Of a stretch of 64,000 nt of DNA, positions 42,198-51,400 are shown one piece after another. Made by a program: the position numbers and the translations under genes. Origin of the DNA: CAVRCA01 sp965218045 (GTDB taxonomy: Bacteria; Pseudomonadota; Alphaproteobacteria; Acetobacterales; Acetobacteraceae); the NCBI GenBank assembly GCA_965218045.1, contig CBDCJX010000012.1, positions 62,001 to 126,000 on the forward strand. The letters are read 5' to 3'. The notes under the pieces are model-generated. The model had not been told where the DNA came from and made no database searches. It saw only the letters and a list, made by a program, of their open reading frames with translations. The stretch's first letter is position 1. Each line of letters opens with the position of its first letter.

Positions 42198-42845
42198 TTA
42201 CCGGCGCGCGTTGACCATCTGTAGGGCGAACTCGGCCATGGTATGGCCGAGTTCCTCGACGCTCAGCCGTCCCGCCGAACGATGCCACGTGTAGGCCCAG
42301 CTGATCATGCCGCCGAGCGCCAGCGCGGCGAGGTTCACGTCGGTGATGCGAAACTCGCCCAATGCGACACCTTCTTCCAGCAAGCCCGACAGCACATGGT
42401 CGAACTTCTGGCGCAGCAAGTTGATCTCCGCGAGTGCTGCCGGTTCGAGGTTCTTCTCCTCGCGGAAGAACACGGCGATGTTGGGCTGACGGACCAGCAC
42501 CACCCTGGTGAAATCGACGATCAGCCGCTCCAGGCGCTGGGTGGCGGAACCCGCACTCGCCACCGCCCCGATCGCCGCGTCGAGCGACATCTGGATGGTC
42601 GGCAGGCAGATCGCCGCCAGCAGCTCGGTCTTGCTCCTGAAATGCGTGTAGATGAACGGCTTGGTCACGCCGAGCTCGTGCGCGATATCGTCCAACGTGG
42701 TCGCGTTGAAGCCGCGCCGGTAGAATAACGCGACCGCCTCTTGCAGGATGCGCTCCCGCTTGTAGGCGAGTACCTCGTCGCGCATTCCCGGCGGTCCGTT
42801 GCCGATATCCCGACGCGGCGCGGCAAGTGGGTTGTGCTGTGTCAT
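42198..42845 (-). CDS. TetR/AcrR-family transcriptional regulator
   Basis: The 215-residue repressor has an N-terminal helix-turn-helix domain: RERILQEAVALFYRRGFNAT, then DDIAHELGVTKPFIYTHFRS, then the linker helix KTELLAAICLP. The C-terminal ligand domain is helical, with VNLAALALGGMISWAYTWHR typical of the TetR_C group linked to fatty-acid or steroid catabolism. It is divergent from the SDR at 42903, and the 57-nt gap holds the palindrome 42863-42876, so it probably controls itself and the SDR. Confidence 0.95.
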   Translation of the reverse strand: MTQHNPLAAPRRDIGNGPPGMRDEVLAYKRERILQEAVALFYRRGFNATTLDDIAHELGVTKPFIYTHFRSKTELLAAICLPTIQMSLDAAIGAVASAGSATQRLERLIVDFTRVVLVRQPNIAVFFREEKNLEPAALAEINLLRQKFDHVLSGLLEEGVALGEFRITDVNLAALALGGMISWAYTWHRSAGRLSVEELGHTMAEFALQMVNARR

Positions 42846-42862
42846 CTCGCGTCCATGCTAGC

Positions 42863-42876
42863 CTACCGGCGGGTAG
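42863..42876. promoter_or_regulatory. Palindromic operator between tetR and the SDR gene
   Basis: CTACCGGCGGGTAG has perfect CTACC/GGTAG arms. It lies 17 nt from the tetR start and 26 nt from the SDR start, the position expected for a TetR operator. It differs by one central base from the site at 22260-22273 before the Baeyer-Villiger monooxygenase. Confidence 0.6.
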
Positions 42877-42902
42877 AACAACAGATCACGGAGGAGGAAA
42901 CG

Positions 42903-43670
42903 ATGACCGGCATACTTGAGGGTAGGACGGCGCTGGTGACCGGCGGTGGCGGCGGGATCGGCCGCGCCACATCGCTCGCCATGGCCCGCGAGGGCGCGCG
43001 CGTGGCGGTGGCCGACATCTCGGAATCGATTGCGCAGGAAACCATCGGGCAGATCAATCAGGCGGGCGGCCAGGCGATGTTCGTGCAGGCCGACGTGACC
43101 AAAGGCGACGAGATCGCCGGCATGGTAAGCAAGGTGGTGTCCGCTTTCGGCCGACTGGACTGCGCCTTCAACAACGCCGGCGTGTCGGGCGCGTATGTCG
43201 GCGCCGCCGGGCAGAAGACGCACGAGTGGTCCGAGGAGTCATTCGAGAAGCTGATTGCGATCAACCTCACCGGCGTATGGCTGTGCATGAAGCACGAGAT
43301 AGCGCAGATGCTGCGTCAGGGGAGTGGCGCCATCGTCAACACCGCGTCGATCGCCGGTCTGGTTGGACTACCCACCTCGTCGGCCTATGTCGCCAGCAAG
43401 CACGGTGTCTCCGGTCTCACCAAGACGGCGGCGGTGGAATACGCGTTGGACGGCATCAGGGTCAACGCGGTGTGTCCCGGCTACATCGAGACCAACATGA
43501 CCAAGGAGACGATGCAGCGTCGCGGCGAGCAGATCATGTCGCAAGTGCCGTTCAAGCGGATGGGCCGGCCGGAGGAGATCGCCGAGATGGTGGTGTGGCT
43601 ATGCTCCGAGCGAGCCTCGTTCGTCACCGGCGCGTTGTACAACGTCGACGGCGGCTACATGGCGACCTAG
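42903..43670 (+). CDS. Short-chain dehydrogenase/reductase
   Basis: This 255-residue classical SDR has ALVTGGGGGIGRATSLAMAR, ADIS after strand 2 (NAD preference), FNNAGVSGAYVGAAGQKTHE, the catalytic Ser in IVNTASIAGLVGLPTSSAYV and the YVASK pair, and the C-terminal FVTGALYNVDGGYMAT. GAGGAGGAAACG precedes the ATG. It probably oxidises an alcohol or keto intermediate under TetR control. It ends in front of a palindromic repeat shared with the convergent dioxygenase. Confidence 0.95.
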   Translation: MTGILEGRTALVTGGGGGIGRATSLAMAREGARVAVADISESIAQETIGQINQAGGQAMFVQADVTKGDEIAGMVSKVVSAFGRLDCAFNNAGVSGAYVGAAGQKTHEWSEESFEKLIAINLTGVWLCMKHEIAQMLRQGSGAIVNTASIAGLVGLPTSSAYVASKHGVSGLTKTAAVEYALDGIRVNAVCPGYIETNMTKETMQRRGEQIMSQVPFKRMGRPEEIAEMVVWLCSERASFVTGALYNVDGGYMAT

Positions 43671-43681
43671 CTAGCCCTTTT

Positions 43682-43703
43682 CCCTCTCCCCTTGGGGAGA
43701 GGG
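43682..43703. repeat. Palindromic intergenic repeat between convergent genes
   Basis: CCCTCTCCCC and GGGGAGAGGG form a perfect 10-bp stem with a 2-nt loop, followed by TTGGGTGAGGGGG. This sequence type is a widespread intergenic palindromic repeat in proteobacteria. It could stop transcription from either side, but lacks a T-run. Confidence 0.8.
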
Positions 43704-43717
43704 TTGGGTGAGGGGGA

Positions 43718-44596
43718 TCAAGCGACCAGCGCGGCGTAGTCCAACGTCGCCATGACCTGGACGCGCCGCATGTAGCGGGGCTCGTCCTCGCGATAGTCGG
43801 CGACCGCGTTGTGGGTGGTGCCGACATTGTCCCATATCAGCACGTCGCCTTCGCTCCAGTGATGCGCGTGCAGGAAGCGCGGCTCGGACTGGTGGCGGAA
43901 CAGGAAATCGAGCATCGCATCGCTCTCCCGCTCCTCCATGCCGTCGATGCGCATGGCGTAGCCGGGGTTGCAATACAGCACCTTGCGCCCGGTGATCGGG
44001 TGAGTGCGAAAGATCGGCTGCGACACCGGCGGCTTCTTCCGCCGTTGCTCCTCGGTGAGCGGCGGGCGCGTGTTGCCGGGACGCGCGCGCATCATGTCCC
44101 AGAACTTGGCGAAGTCGTGCGTCGCGCTGCGGCCCGCGAGCCGCGTCTTGATGTCGTCCGGCAACGCCTCGTAGGCGGCGTGCATGTTGAGGAACTGCGT
44201 GTCGCCGAGCGGGCGGCCATCGCGCGTCGGCACCTGCTGCGCGTGCAGGATGTTCGCCAGCGCGATCTGGTGGCTGTACGACATGTCGGTATGCCAGCCC
44301 TGGCCGGCATCCCCGGCACCGATCGGCTTGCCGTCGCGCTTGATGTTGGACAGCACCATCATTTCCGGATGACCCGGCTCGTGGAATCGGTTGGCGACGT
44401 TGATCTCCAGCTCGCCGAAGCGCCGGCCGAACGCCGCGAATTCCTCGACGCCGAGCGTCTGCCTCGGGAAGCACAACACGCCATGCTCGCCCAGCGCGCG
44501 CAGAATGGCGCGGAACCCGTCATCGGTGAGCGGCTGGGCGAGATCGACGCCTTCGATCGCTGCGCCTAGCGTCTCCCCTGTTGGCCTGACTTGCAT
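43718..44596 (-). CDS. TauD/TfdA-family Fe(II)/2-oxoglutarate dioxygenase
   Basis: The 292-residue enzyme has the metal facial triad: HxD in GWHTDMSYSH and the distal His in NVGTTHNAVADY. The 2-oxoglutarate Arg is in DEPRYMRRV. N-terminal GAAIEGVDLAQPLTDDGF and FGELEINVANRFHEPGH fit the family. Members hydroxylate taurine, chlorophenoxyacetates, alkyl sulfates or similar compounds; the substrate is not predictable. GAGGAGGAGG precedes the ATG. It is convergent with the SDR. Confidence 0.94.
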   Translation of the reverse strand: MQVRPTGETLGAAIEGVDLAQPLTDDGFRAILRALGEHGVLCFPRQTLGVEEFAAFGRRFGELEINVANRFHEPGHPEMMVLSNIKRDGKPIGAGDAGQGWHTDMSYSHQIALANILHAQQVPTRDGRPLGDTQFLNMHAAYEALPDDIKTRLAGRSATHDFAKFWDMMRARPGNTRPPLTEEQRRKKPPVSQPIFRTHPITGRKVLYCNPGYAMRIDGMEERESDAMLDFLFRHQSEPRFLHAHHWSEGDVLIWDNVGTTHNAVADYREDEPRYMRRVQVMATLDYAALVA

Positions 44597-44680
44597 CGCC
44601 GCTGCCTCCTCCTCGCCAAGCGTTACTATGTGGTCGAGACGCGGGCGGAAAGGAAGATGCTCCCGGCAGTCGGCAGCCGG

Positions 44681-45733
44681 CTATTCCACGGCAAAGCGCA
44701 TCACACAGGATGTTCCCTCTCCGTCCTCATTGGTGCCGATATCGAGCGTGCCGCCGAGTTGGGCCGCGACCGAGCGCGCCACCTGCTGCCCGAGCCCGGT
44801 ACCTTGCGGCGACGCGCCGGCATCCAGCCCCGCCCCGTTGTCGACCACCGCGAGCACCATGGTTCCCTCGTCGCAGCGCAGGTCCACGTGCACAATCCCG
44901 GATTGATCACCGGGGAACGCGTATTTCAGGGCATTGGTGACCAGCTCGTTGAGGATGACGCCCAGCGACACGGCGTGCGCCAGCGAGAGGGCGTGAGGCT
45001 CCGCCGTGACCTCGAGCGCGATCGGTCGCAAGTCGACCAGCGCCTCGCGCATATCGGCCACCAACCCGGACAGGAATTCGGCGGCGTCCACGCGTGCGCC
45101 CAGCATACCGCCACCGGTGTCCAATCGGCGACTTACCCGCGACAGCGCCACCAGGCGCGCTTCGGTCTCTCGCAAGGCGGCCTTCACGTCGGCCTGGACG
45201 GCTGCGGCCGACTGACGGGCGATCGTGGCGGCGAGAATATGCAGGTCGTTCCGCGTTCGATGCATCACTTCGCGCAGCGCCACGGCCTTCTCGGCGTTCT
45301 CCCGTGCCAATCGACGGTTCGCGTCGAGCATTGCCGCCAGCATTGCATGCAGCCGCTCCATTGCCTGAGCGGTCAACAACGCCAGCCCGACATAGAGCAG
45401 CACCCCGAGCAGATCCTGCTCCGTGATCGCGGCGGGCAACCCGATCGGGTTGAGGGACCCGACGATGAGGAGCGTGCTGAGCGCCACGGCGTAGAAGCCG
45501 GTGCCACGGTCGAAGAACGCCGCGGCGACGACGATGATCGGGAAGAACAGCAGGGAGGGGTAGGCGGGGCCGAAGCCAAACAGCGCCGCGCGCAAACCGA
45601 AGCCGACGAAGATGAGCGCGGTGGTCGTCGACCAGCGGGCCCAGATCGGCATCGCGCGAGTGCGCGACAGCCGGAGCAGCAAGCGCTCCAGGTCAGGAAG
45701 TGGCCGTGGCGCGTCTGTCTGCTCTACCAGCAC
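44681..45733 (-). CDS. Membrane histidine kinase of the HWE/HisKA_2 class
   Basis: The 350-residue protein has about four membrane helices in a DUF4118-like N-terminal half (LIFVGFGLRAALFGFGPAYP, LLFFPIIVVAAAFFDRGTGF). It then shows the phosphoacceptor EVMHRTRNDLHILAATIARQ and an ATPase domain with LGVILNELVTNALKYAFPGD, VVDNGAGLD and TGLGQQVARS. The HisKA_2 His motif (HRTRNDL) is clear. Such kinases often act in the general stress response, but no PhyR/NepR/EcfG gene is adjacent. GGAG 7 nt before GTG 45733 makes that start better than TTG 45739. Confidence 0.92.
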   Translation of the reverse strand: MLVEQTDAPRPLPDLERLLLRLSRTRAMPIWARWSTTTALIFVGFGLRAALFGFGPAYPSLLFFPIIVVAAAFFDRGTGFYAVALSTLLIVGSLNPIGLPAAITEQDLLGVLLYVGLALLTAQAMERLHAMLAAMLDANRRLARENAEKAVALREVMHRTRNDLHILAATIARQSAAAVQADVKAALRETEARLVALSRVSRRLDTGGGMLGARVDAAEFLSGLVADMREALVDLRPIALEVTAEPHALSLAHAVSLGVILNELVTNALKYAFPGDQSGIVHVDLRCDEGTMVLAVVDNGAGLDAGASPQGTGLGQQVARSVAAQLGGTLDIGTNEDGEGTSCVMRFAVE

Positions 45734-45943
45734 TTTCAAACTCCAGCGGTGCGGTTAGCAGTCTTCGTCAACCAACAACATAGCGAGCGCCGTTACAAAC
45801 TCGTCAAAAATTTCCGCCACGGTCGATGGCCCGTGCGGCCGTGCACCGGACGGGTGCGGTGATCGCGCCCGGGAGCGTTGGACAGCGGTTGCCGGGTGGT
45901 CGAATATCAGTCGGGGAAAACAGTCCAAAAAGGGGAGGAGACC

Positions 45944-46336
45944 GTGGCCGCAAACGTCAAGCAGATGCTGGAGGAAGCCAACGCCGCCGTCGAGCGGATC
46001 ACGCCGAGCGACGCGCGGGCCTTGATGGCGCAGGACGACACGCTGGTGGTCGATGTGCGCGACGCGCCAGAGGTGGAGAAGACCGGCAAGGTCGCCGGCG
46101 CGATCAACGTCTCGCGCGGGATGCTGGAGTTCCGCGCTGACCCGGATTCGCCGTACCATGACGCGAATTTCGCGAAGGGGAAGACCCTGATCCTCTACTG
46201 CGCCTCCGGCGGACGCTCCGCCCTGAGCGGCAAGTTGCTGAAGGATATGGGATATGACCAGGTGTATAACCTCGGCGGGTTCAAGGATTGGGCCGAGTCC
46301 GGCGGTGCGATCGACAAGGTCGCTGCCTCCGCCTAG
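45944..46336 (+). CDS. Rhodanese-like sulfurtransferase domain protein
   Basis: The 130-residue single-domain protein has ITPSDARALMAQDDTLVVDV, RDAPEVEKTGKVAGAINVSR and the active-site loop LYCASGGRSALSGKLL with the catalytic Cys, then VYNLGGFKDWAESG. It probably carries persulfide sulfur in the cytosol. GGGGAGGAG precedes GTG 45944, which is preferred to an upstream ATG at 45878. The 210-nt gap before it also holds the kinase promoter region (possible TTGACG-N19-TATGTT on the minus strand). Confidence 0.93.
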   Translation: MAANVKQMLEEANAAVERITPSDARALMAQDDTLVVDVRDAPEVEKTGKVAGAINVSRGMLEFRADPDSPYHDANFAKGKTLILYCASGGRSALSGKLLKDMGYDQVYNLGGFKDWAESGGAIDKVAASA

Positions 46337-46360
46337 ATGGGCGGGATAGAGGGACCAAGC

Positions 46361-46582
46361 ATGAGTACAAACGACAAGCCAGATACCGCGGCTTCGCGAG
46401 CGCAGCGCGTGGTCGACGAAAACGTCCGGGTGGCCAATGCGGAGATGCCCGGCCAGCGGGCCAATCTGCCGGCGGGAACCTTGACCGACGGGCCGACCGA
46501 GAACCAAGCCGACGAGAACCGTGACCAGCCGGTCGGACCGGAGGGAAAGCTCACCACGCCGGCCAAGCCGCCGCTGACCTGA
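46361..46582 (+). CDS. Small hydrophilic hypothetical protein
   Basis: The 73-residue product is polar and probably disordered: MSTNDKPDTAASRAQRVVDE, NVRVANAEMPGQRANLPAGT, then a Glu/Asp/Asn-rich stretch and a PAKPPLT end. GAGGGA lies 7 nt before ATG 46361. It follows the rhodanese by 24 nt and may be co-transcribed. I do not recognise a family; the composition recalls small stress-type proteins, but that is only an impression. Confidence 0.5.
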   Translation: MSTNDKPDTAASRAQRVVDENVRVANAEMPGQRANLPAGTLTDGPTENQADENRDQPVGPEGKLTTPAKPPLT

Positions 46583-46604
46583 CGATTGCCGTGAGCGCCG
46601 CGGT

Positions 46605-47801
46605 TCAGATGCGCCGAACTACGTAGCTCTCCTCCAGGGCCCGCACGATGTCGGCAGCCTGCGTCGGGTCGCGCGCCTCCACCAGAACTTCGAGTTCCGC
46701 CGCCTGCACGCTCGCGGCGGCGAACAATCGTTGGTGCGACACCTCGATGATATTGCCGCCGCGCCCGCCGATCTTGCCGGCGATGTCGGCCAGCACGCCC
46801 GGACGATCGGGGATCTGCAAGTGCAGCCGCAGCAGCCGCCCGTCCCGCAGCAGGGTGCGCAGCAGCACGTTGGACAGGATGCGCGCGTCGATGTTGCCGC
46901 CGGTGATCGGCAGACCCACTCGCTTGCCACGAAACCGGTCGGGATCGGTCAGCAGCACCGCCAGCCCGGCGGCGCCGGCGCCCTCGGCGGCGATCTTCCC
47001 CTCCTCCACGAGCAACCCGATCGCCTCCTCGATCGCGTGCTCCGGCACCGTCAGCACCCCCGCCGCGTGCTCGCGAATCGTGGCCAGCGCAAGCTCGCCA
47101 ACCTCACGCACGGCGATGCCCTCGGCGATGGTCGGCCCGCCGACCGCGACGGGCAGGCCAGCCAGGCGCTGCGCCATCGCGGCGTAGGCGTCGACCTCGG
47201 CGCCCCAGACGGCGATCCCCGGCCTCAGCGCGGTCGCGGCGACGGCGCAGCCGGCGAGCAAGCCGCCGCCGCCCACCGGGATGATCAGCGCGTCCAGATC
47301 GGACGTGTCCTGCAACATCTCCAGCGCCAGGGTGCCCTGCCCGGCGATGACGGCGGCATCGTCGTACGGATGCACGAAGGCCAGCCCGTGCTCGGCGGCC
47401 AACGCGCGGGCGTGCGTGGCGGCCTCGGCCAACGTCGCGCCATGCAAAACCACCCGCGCGCCCCACGCAGCGGTGCGGGTGATCTTCGTCGCGGGCGTGA
47501 ACTGCGGCATCACGATGGTGGCGGCGATCCCGCGCAGGCTGGCATGGCGCGCCAACGCCTGGGCGTGGTTGCCCGCCGACATGGCGATCACACCGGCCTC
47601 GCGCTCCGCCGGCGTGAGCAAGGCCAGCCGATTGGCCGCCCCGCGCTCCTTGAAGGCGCCGGTCGCTTGCAGGTGATCGAGCTTGAGCACCACCTCCGCG
47701 CCGGTCGCGCGCGACAGCGCCTCGCTCGGCACGCTGGGCGTGCGCAGCACGTGGCCGGCGATGCGGCACGCGGCCGCCTCGATATCGGCGAGGCCGATCA
47801 C
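46605..47801 (-). CDS. ilvA: Threonine ammonia-lyase (catabolic type, with ACT domain)
   Basis: The PLP enzyme turns threonine into 2-oxobutyrate and ammonia. The 398 residues have the PLP Lys motif LDHLQATGAFKERGAANRLA, AMSAGNHAQALARHASLRGI, the phosphate-binding IIPVGGGGLLAGCAVAA, and KIAAEGAGAAGLAVLL. The C-terminal ACT domain (LHLQIPDRPGVLADIAGKIG) is a single short one, as in the roughly 400-residue form. Start is GTG 47801. It lies 31 nt after greA in the same direction. Confidence 0.92.
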   Translation of the reverse strand: MIGLADIEAAACRIAGHVLRTPSVPSEALSRATGAEVVLKLDHLQATGAFKERGAANRLALLTPAEREAGVIAMSAGNHAQALARHASLRGIAATIVMPQFTPATKITRTAAWGARVVLHGATLAEAATHARALAAEHGLAFVHPYDDAAVIAGQGTLALEMLQDTSDLDALIIPVGGGGLLAGCAVAATALRPGIAVWGAEVDAYAAMAQRLAGLPVAVGGPTIAEGIAVREVGELALATIREHAAGVLTVPEHAIEEAIGLLVEEGKIAAEGAGAAGLAVLLTDPDRFRGKRVGLPITGGNIDARILSNVLLRTLLRDGRLLRLHLQIPDRPGVLADIAGKIGGRGGNIIEVSHQRLFAAASVQAAELEVLVEARDPTQAADIVRALEESYVVRRI

Positions 47802-47832
47802 CGGGCGGCCCTCAACGCGGGAGAAAGGCGGC

Positions 47833-48306
47833 TCAGCCGAAGCGCACGCCGAGGATCTCGTAGGTGCGATCCCCGCCCGGCGCGGGGACGGCGACGCTCT
47901 CGCCCACCTTCTTGCCGATCAGCGCTTTGGCCAGCGGCGAGGAGACCGACAGGCGACCGTGCTTGATATCGGCCTCGTGCAGCCCGACAATCTGATAAGT
48001 CGCCTCCTTCTCGGTCTCCTCATCGACCAGGCGGACATGGGCGCCGAACTTCACGTGCTCGCCCGACAGGCTCGCCGGATCGATCACCTCGGCCCCGGAG
48101 ACTATCTCCTCGAGTTCGGCGATGCGCCCCTCGATGAAGGATTGTCGTTCGCGCGCCGCGTGATACTCCGCGTTCTCGCTCAGATCGCCGTGGCTGCGCG
48201 CCTCGGCGATGGCGCGGATCACCGCTGGGCGCTCCGCGCTCTTGAGCTGACGGAGTTCGCTTTCCAACCGCTGCAGTCCGGGAGCGGTCATCGGAAACTT
48301 CTGCAC
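47833..48306 (-). CDS. greA: Transcription elongation factor GreA
   Basis: GreA stimulates RNA cleavage in backtracked RNA polymerase. The 157-residue product has the N-terminal coiled coil with the acidic tip EARSHGDLSENAEYHAARER, GRIAELEEIVSGAEVIDP, and the C-terminal FKBP-like domain LVDEETEKEATYQIVG and SSPLAKALIGKKVGESVAVP. GAGGA precedes GTG 48306; ATG 48291 is an alternative. It follows carB by 102 nt, a common alphaproteobacterial pair. Confidence 0.97.
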   Translation of the reverse strand: MQKFPMTAPGLQRLESELRQLKSAERPAVIRAIAEARSHGDLSENAEYHAARERQSFIEGRIAELEEIVSGAEVIDPASLSGEHVKFGAHVRLVDEETEKEATYQIVGLHEADIKHGRLSVSSPLAKALIGKKVGESVAVPAPGGDRTYEILGVRFG

Positions 48307-48408
48307 GGCAAAGTCCTCGGTCGTGGCTAAACTGTGTGGGTCGCAACGGCGCGGCGCGGGTTGCCCATACCGAAGCGCCGCTTCCGGCGGGACCGGCAGC
48401 GACGGGGC

Positions 48409-51400
48409 TCAGAACGAACCGCGAAAGTAGGACTGCAAGGGCGCGACTTCAAGCGTCCCCGACTTCAGCGCGGCGATCGCGTGTACCGCCGCGCGGGCGC
48501 CGGCCATCGTGGTGTAGTGCGGCACCCCGTGCGTGAGCGCGCTGCGGCGGATCTCGGAACTGTCGGTGACCGATTGCGGGCCGGACGCGGTGTTGATCAC
48601 CAGCTGCACCTCGCCCGAGCGAATCGCGTCGACGCAATGCGGCCGACCCTCCAGCACCTTGTTCACCACCCGCACGGTGAGCCCCGCCTCCCTGATCCGC
48701 GCCGCGGTGCCGCGCGTCGCCATGATCGCGAACCCCATCTCGGCGAGTCGACGGGCCAGCGCCGGCAGCCCACGCTTGTCGGCGTCCTTGATCGAGAGGA
48801 ACACCGTGCCCTCCCCCGGCAAACGCACGCCGGCGCCGAGCTGGGACTTGGCGAAGGCGCGCTCGAAGCTGGCGTCCAGCCCCATGGCCTCGCCGGTGGA
48901 CTTCATCTCCGGCCCGAGGATTGGATCCACCCCTTCGAGGCGGCCGAACGGGAACACCGCCTCCTTGACTGCGACATGCGGCGCGATCGCCTGATCGTCC
49001 AGCCGGAAATCCGACAGCTTCGCCCCCGCCATCACCCGGGCGCCGATCTTCGCCACCGGCACCCCCGTGGCCTTGGCGACGAACGGTACAGTGCGGGAGG
49101 CGCGCGGATTGACCTCCAGCACGTACACCGCCTCGTCCTTGATCGCGTACTGCACGTTCATCAGCCCGACCACGCCGAGCGCGCGGGCCAGCGCCTCGGT
49201 CTCCGCCTTCAGCTCCGTCACCGTGGCCGGCGAGAGCGTGTAGGGCGGCAGCGAGCAAGCGCTGTCGCCGGAATGGATTCCCGCCTCCTCGATATGCTCC
49301 ATCACCCCGGCGACATAGACCGTCTCGCCGTCGGAAATGCAGTCCACGTCGACCTCGATCGCGTCGTTGAGATAGCGGTCGATCAGCACCGGATTGTCCC
49401 CCGAGACGCGCACCGCCTCGCGCATGTAGCGATGCAGCCCGTGGCGGTCGTAGACGATCTCCATCGCGCGTCCGCCGAGCACGTAGCTCGGCCGGATCAC
49501 CACCGGATAGGTCACGCGCTCGGCGATCGCCTCGGCTTCTTTGGCCGAGCGGGCAATGCCGTTGTCCGGCTGGCGCAATCCGAGCCCTTGCAGAAGCTGC
49601 TGGAATCGCTCGCGATCCTCCGCGACGTCGATCGCGTCCGCGCTGGTGCCGAGTACCGGGATGCCAGCGGCGGCAAGCGATTGCGACAGTTTCAGCGGCG
49701 TCTGGCCGCCATATTGCACGATGCAGCCGAGCACGGTGCCGCGTTGCTGCTCGCGATGCACCAGCGCGATCACGTCCTCGGCGGTCAGCGGCTCGAAATA
49801 CAGCCGGTCGGAGGTGTCGTAATCGGTGCTGACCGTCTCCGGGTTGCAGTTGACCATGATGGTCTCGAACCCGGCCTCGCGCAGCGCGTACGCGGCGTGG
49901 ACGCAGCAATAGTCGAACTCGATCCCCTGGCCGATCCGGTTCGGCCCGCCACCAAGGATGACGATCTTTTCCCGGTCGGTCGGGTCCGCCTCGCACACCG
50001 GCACGTCGTAGCCGCCCTCGAAGGTCGAGTACATGTATGGCGTGCCCGAAGCGAACTCGGCCGCGCAAGTGTCGATGCGGCGATACACCGGCACCACGCC
50101 CCGCTCGGCGCGAAACGCTTTCACGTCGGCTTCCTTGTGGCCGGTCAGCTCGGCCAGGCGGCGGTCGGAGAAGCCGAGCGCCTTGAGCCGCCTGAGCGCG
50201 CCCGGGTCCTCGGGCAATCCGGTCGCCACCACGCCGCGCTCGGCATCGACGATGCGTTCGAGCTCGCGCAGGAACCAGGGATTGTATTTGCAAGCATCGT
50301 GGATGTCGTCGACCGAGAGGCCGGCGCGCAATGCCTCCGCCGCCATCAGGATGCGGTCGGGCCGCGGGGCGGAGAGAGCGGCGCGAAACGCATCCGGCCC
50401 GCCATCGCCCGGCCGTTCGATCGCATCGAGCCCGCCGAGCCCGGTCTCCATGCTGCGCAGCCCTTTTTGCAGCGCCTCGGCGAAACTCCGGCCGATCGCC
50501 ATCGCCTCGCCGACCGACTTCATGCTGGTGCTGAGCAGCGCCGGCGTGCCGGGGAATTTCTCGAACGTGAAGCGCGGGATTTTTACCACCACATAGTCGA
50601 TGGTCGGCTCGAAGCTTGCCGGCGTGGTGCCGGTGATATCGTTCGTCAGCTCGTCCAGGGTATAGCCGACCGCGAGCTTGGCGGCGATCTTGGCGATCGG
50701 GAAGCCGGTCGCCTTGGAGGCCAGCGCCGAGCTGCGCGACACGCGCGGGTTCATCTCGATCACCACCATCCGCCCGTCGGCCGGGTTGACCGCGAACTGC
50801 ACGTTGGAGCCGCCGGTATCGACGCCGATCTTGCGCAAACACGCGATCGAGGCGTCGCGCATCCGCTGGTATTCCTTGTCGGTCAGGGTCAGCGCCGGCG
50901 CCACGGTCACGCTGTCGCCGGTGTGCACGCCCATCGGGTCGACGTTCTCGATGGCGCAGACGATGATGCAATTGTCCGCGCGGTCGCGGACCACCTCCAT
51001 CTCGTATTCCTTCCAGCCCAGCACGCTTTCCTCGATCAGCACCTCGCTGGTCGGCGAGGCGGCAAGGCCGCTGTTGACGATCCGCTCGAACTCCTCGCGG
51101 TTGAAGGCGATGCCGCCGCCAGTGCCACCAAGTGTAAAACTCGGCCGGATCACGGTGGGCAGCCCGACCTCGGCGAGCGCCTCACGCGCTTCGGCGAGGC
51201 CGTGGGCGATGGCGCTCTTCGGGCTCTCGATGCCGATCTCGGCCATCGCGTCGCGAAACTTGAGCCGGTCCTCGGCGCGGTCGATCACCTCGGCGCGGGC
51301 GCCGATCAGCTCCACGCCGTGTCGCGCCAGCGCGCCGTTGGCTTCGAGCTGCATTGCCGTGTTGAGCGCGGTCTGCCCGCCCATGGTCGGCAGCAGCGCG

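Noticed and set aside
43682..43703. The 10-bp palindrome as a standard intrinsic terminator.
   Set aside because: No T-run follows on either strand; it fits a dispersed intergenic repeat better.
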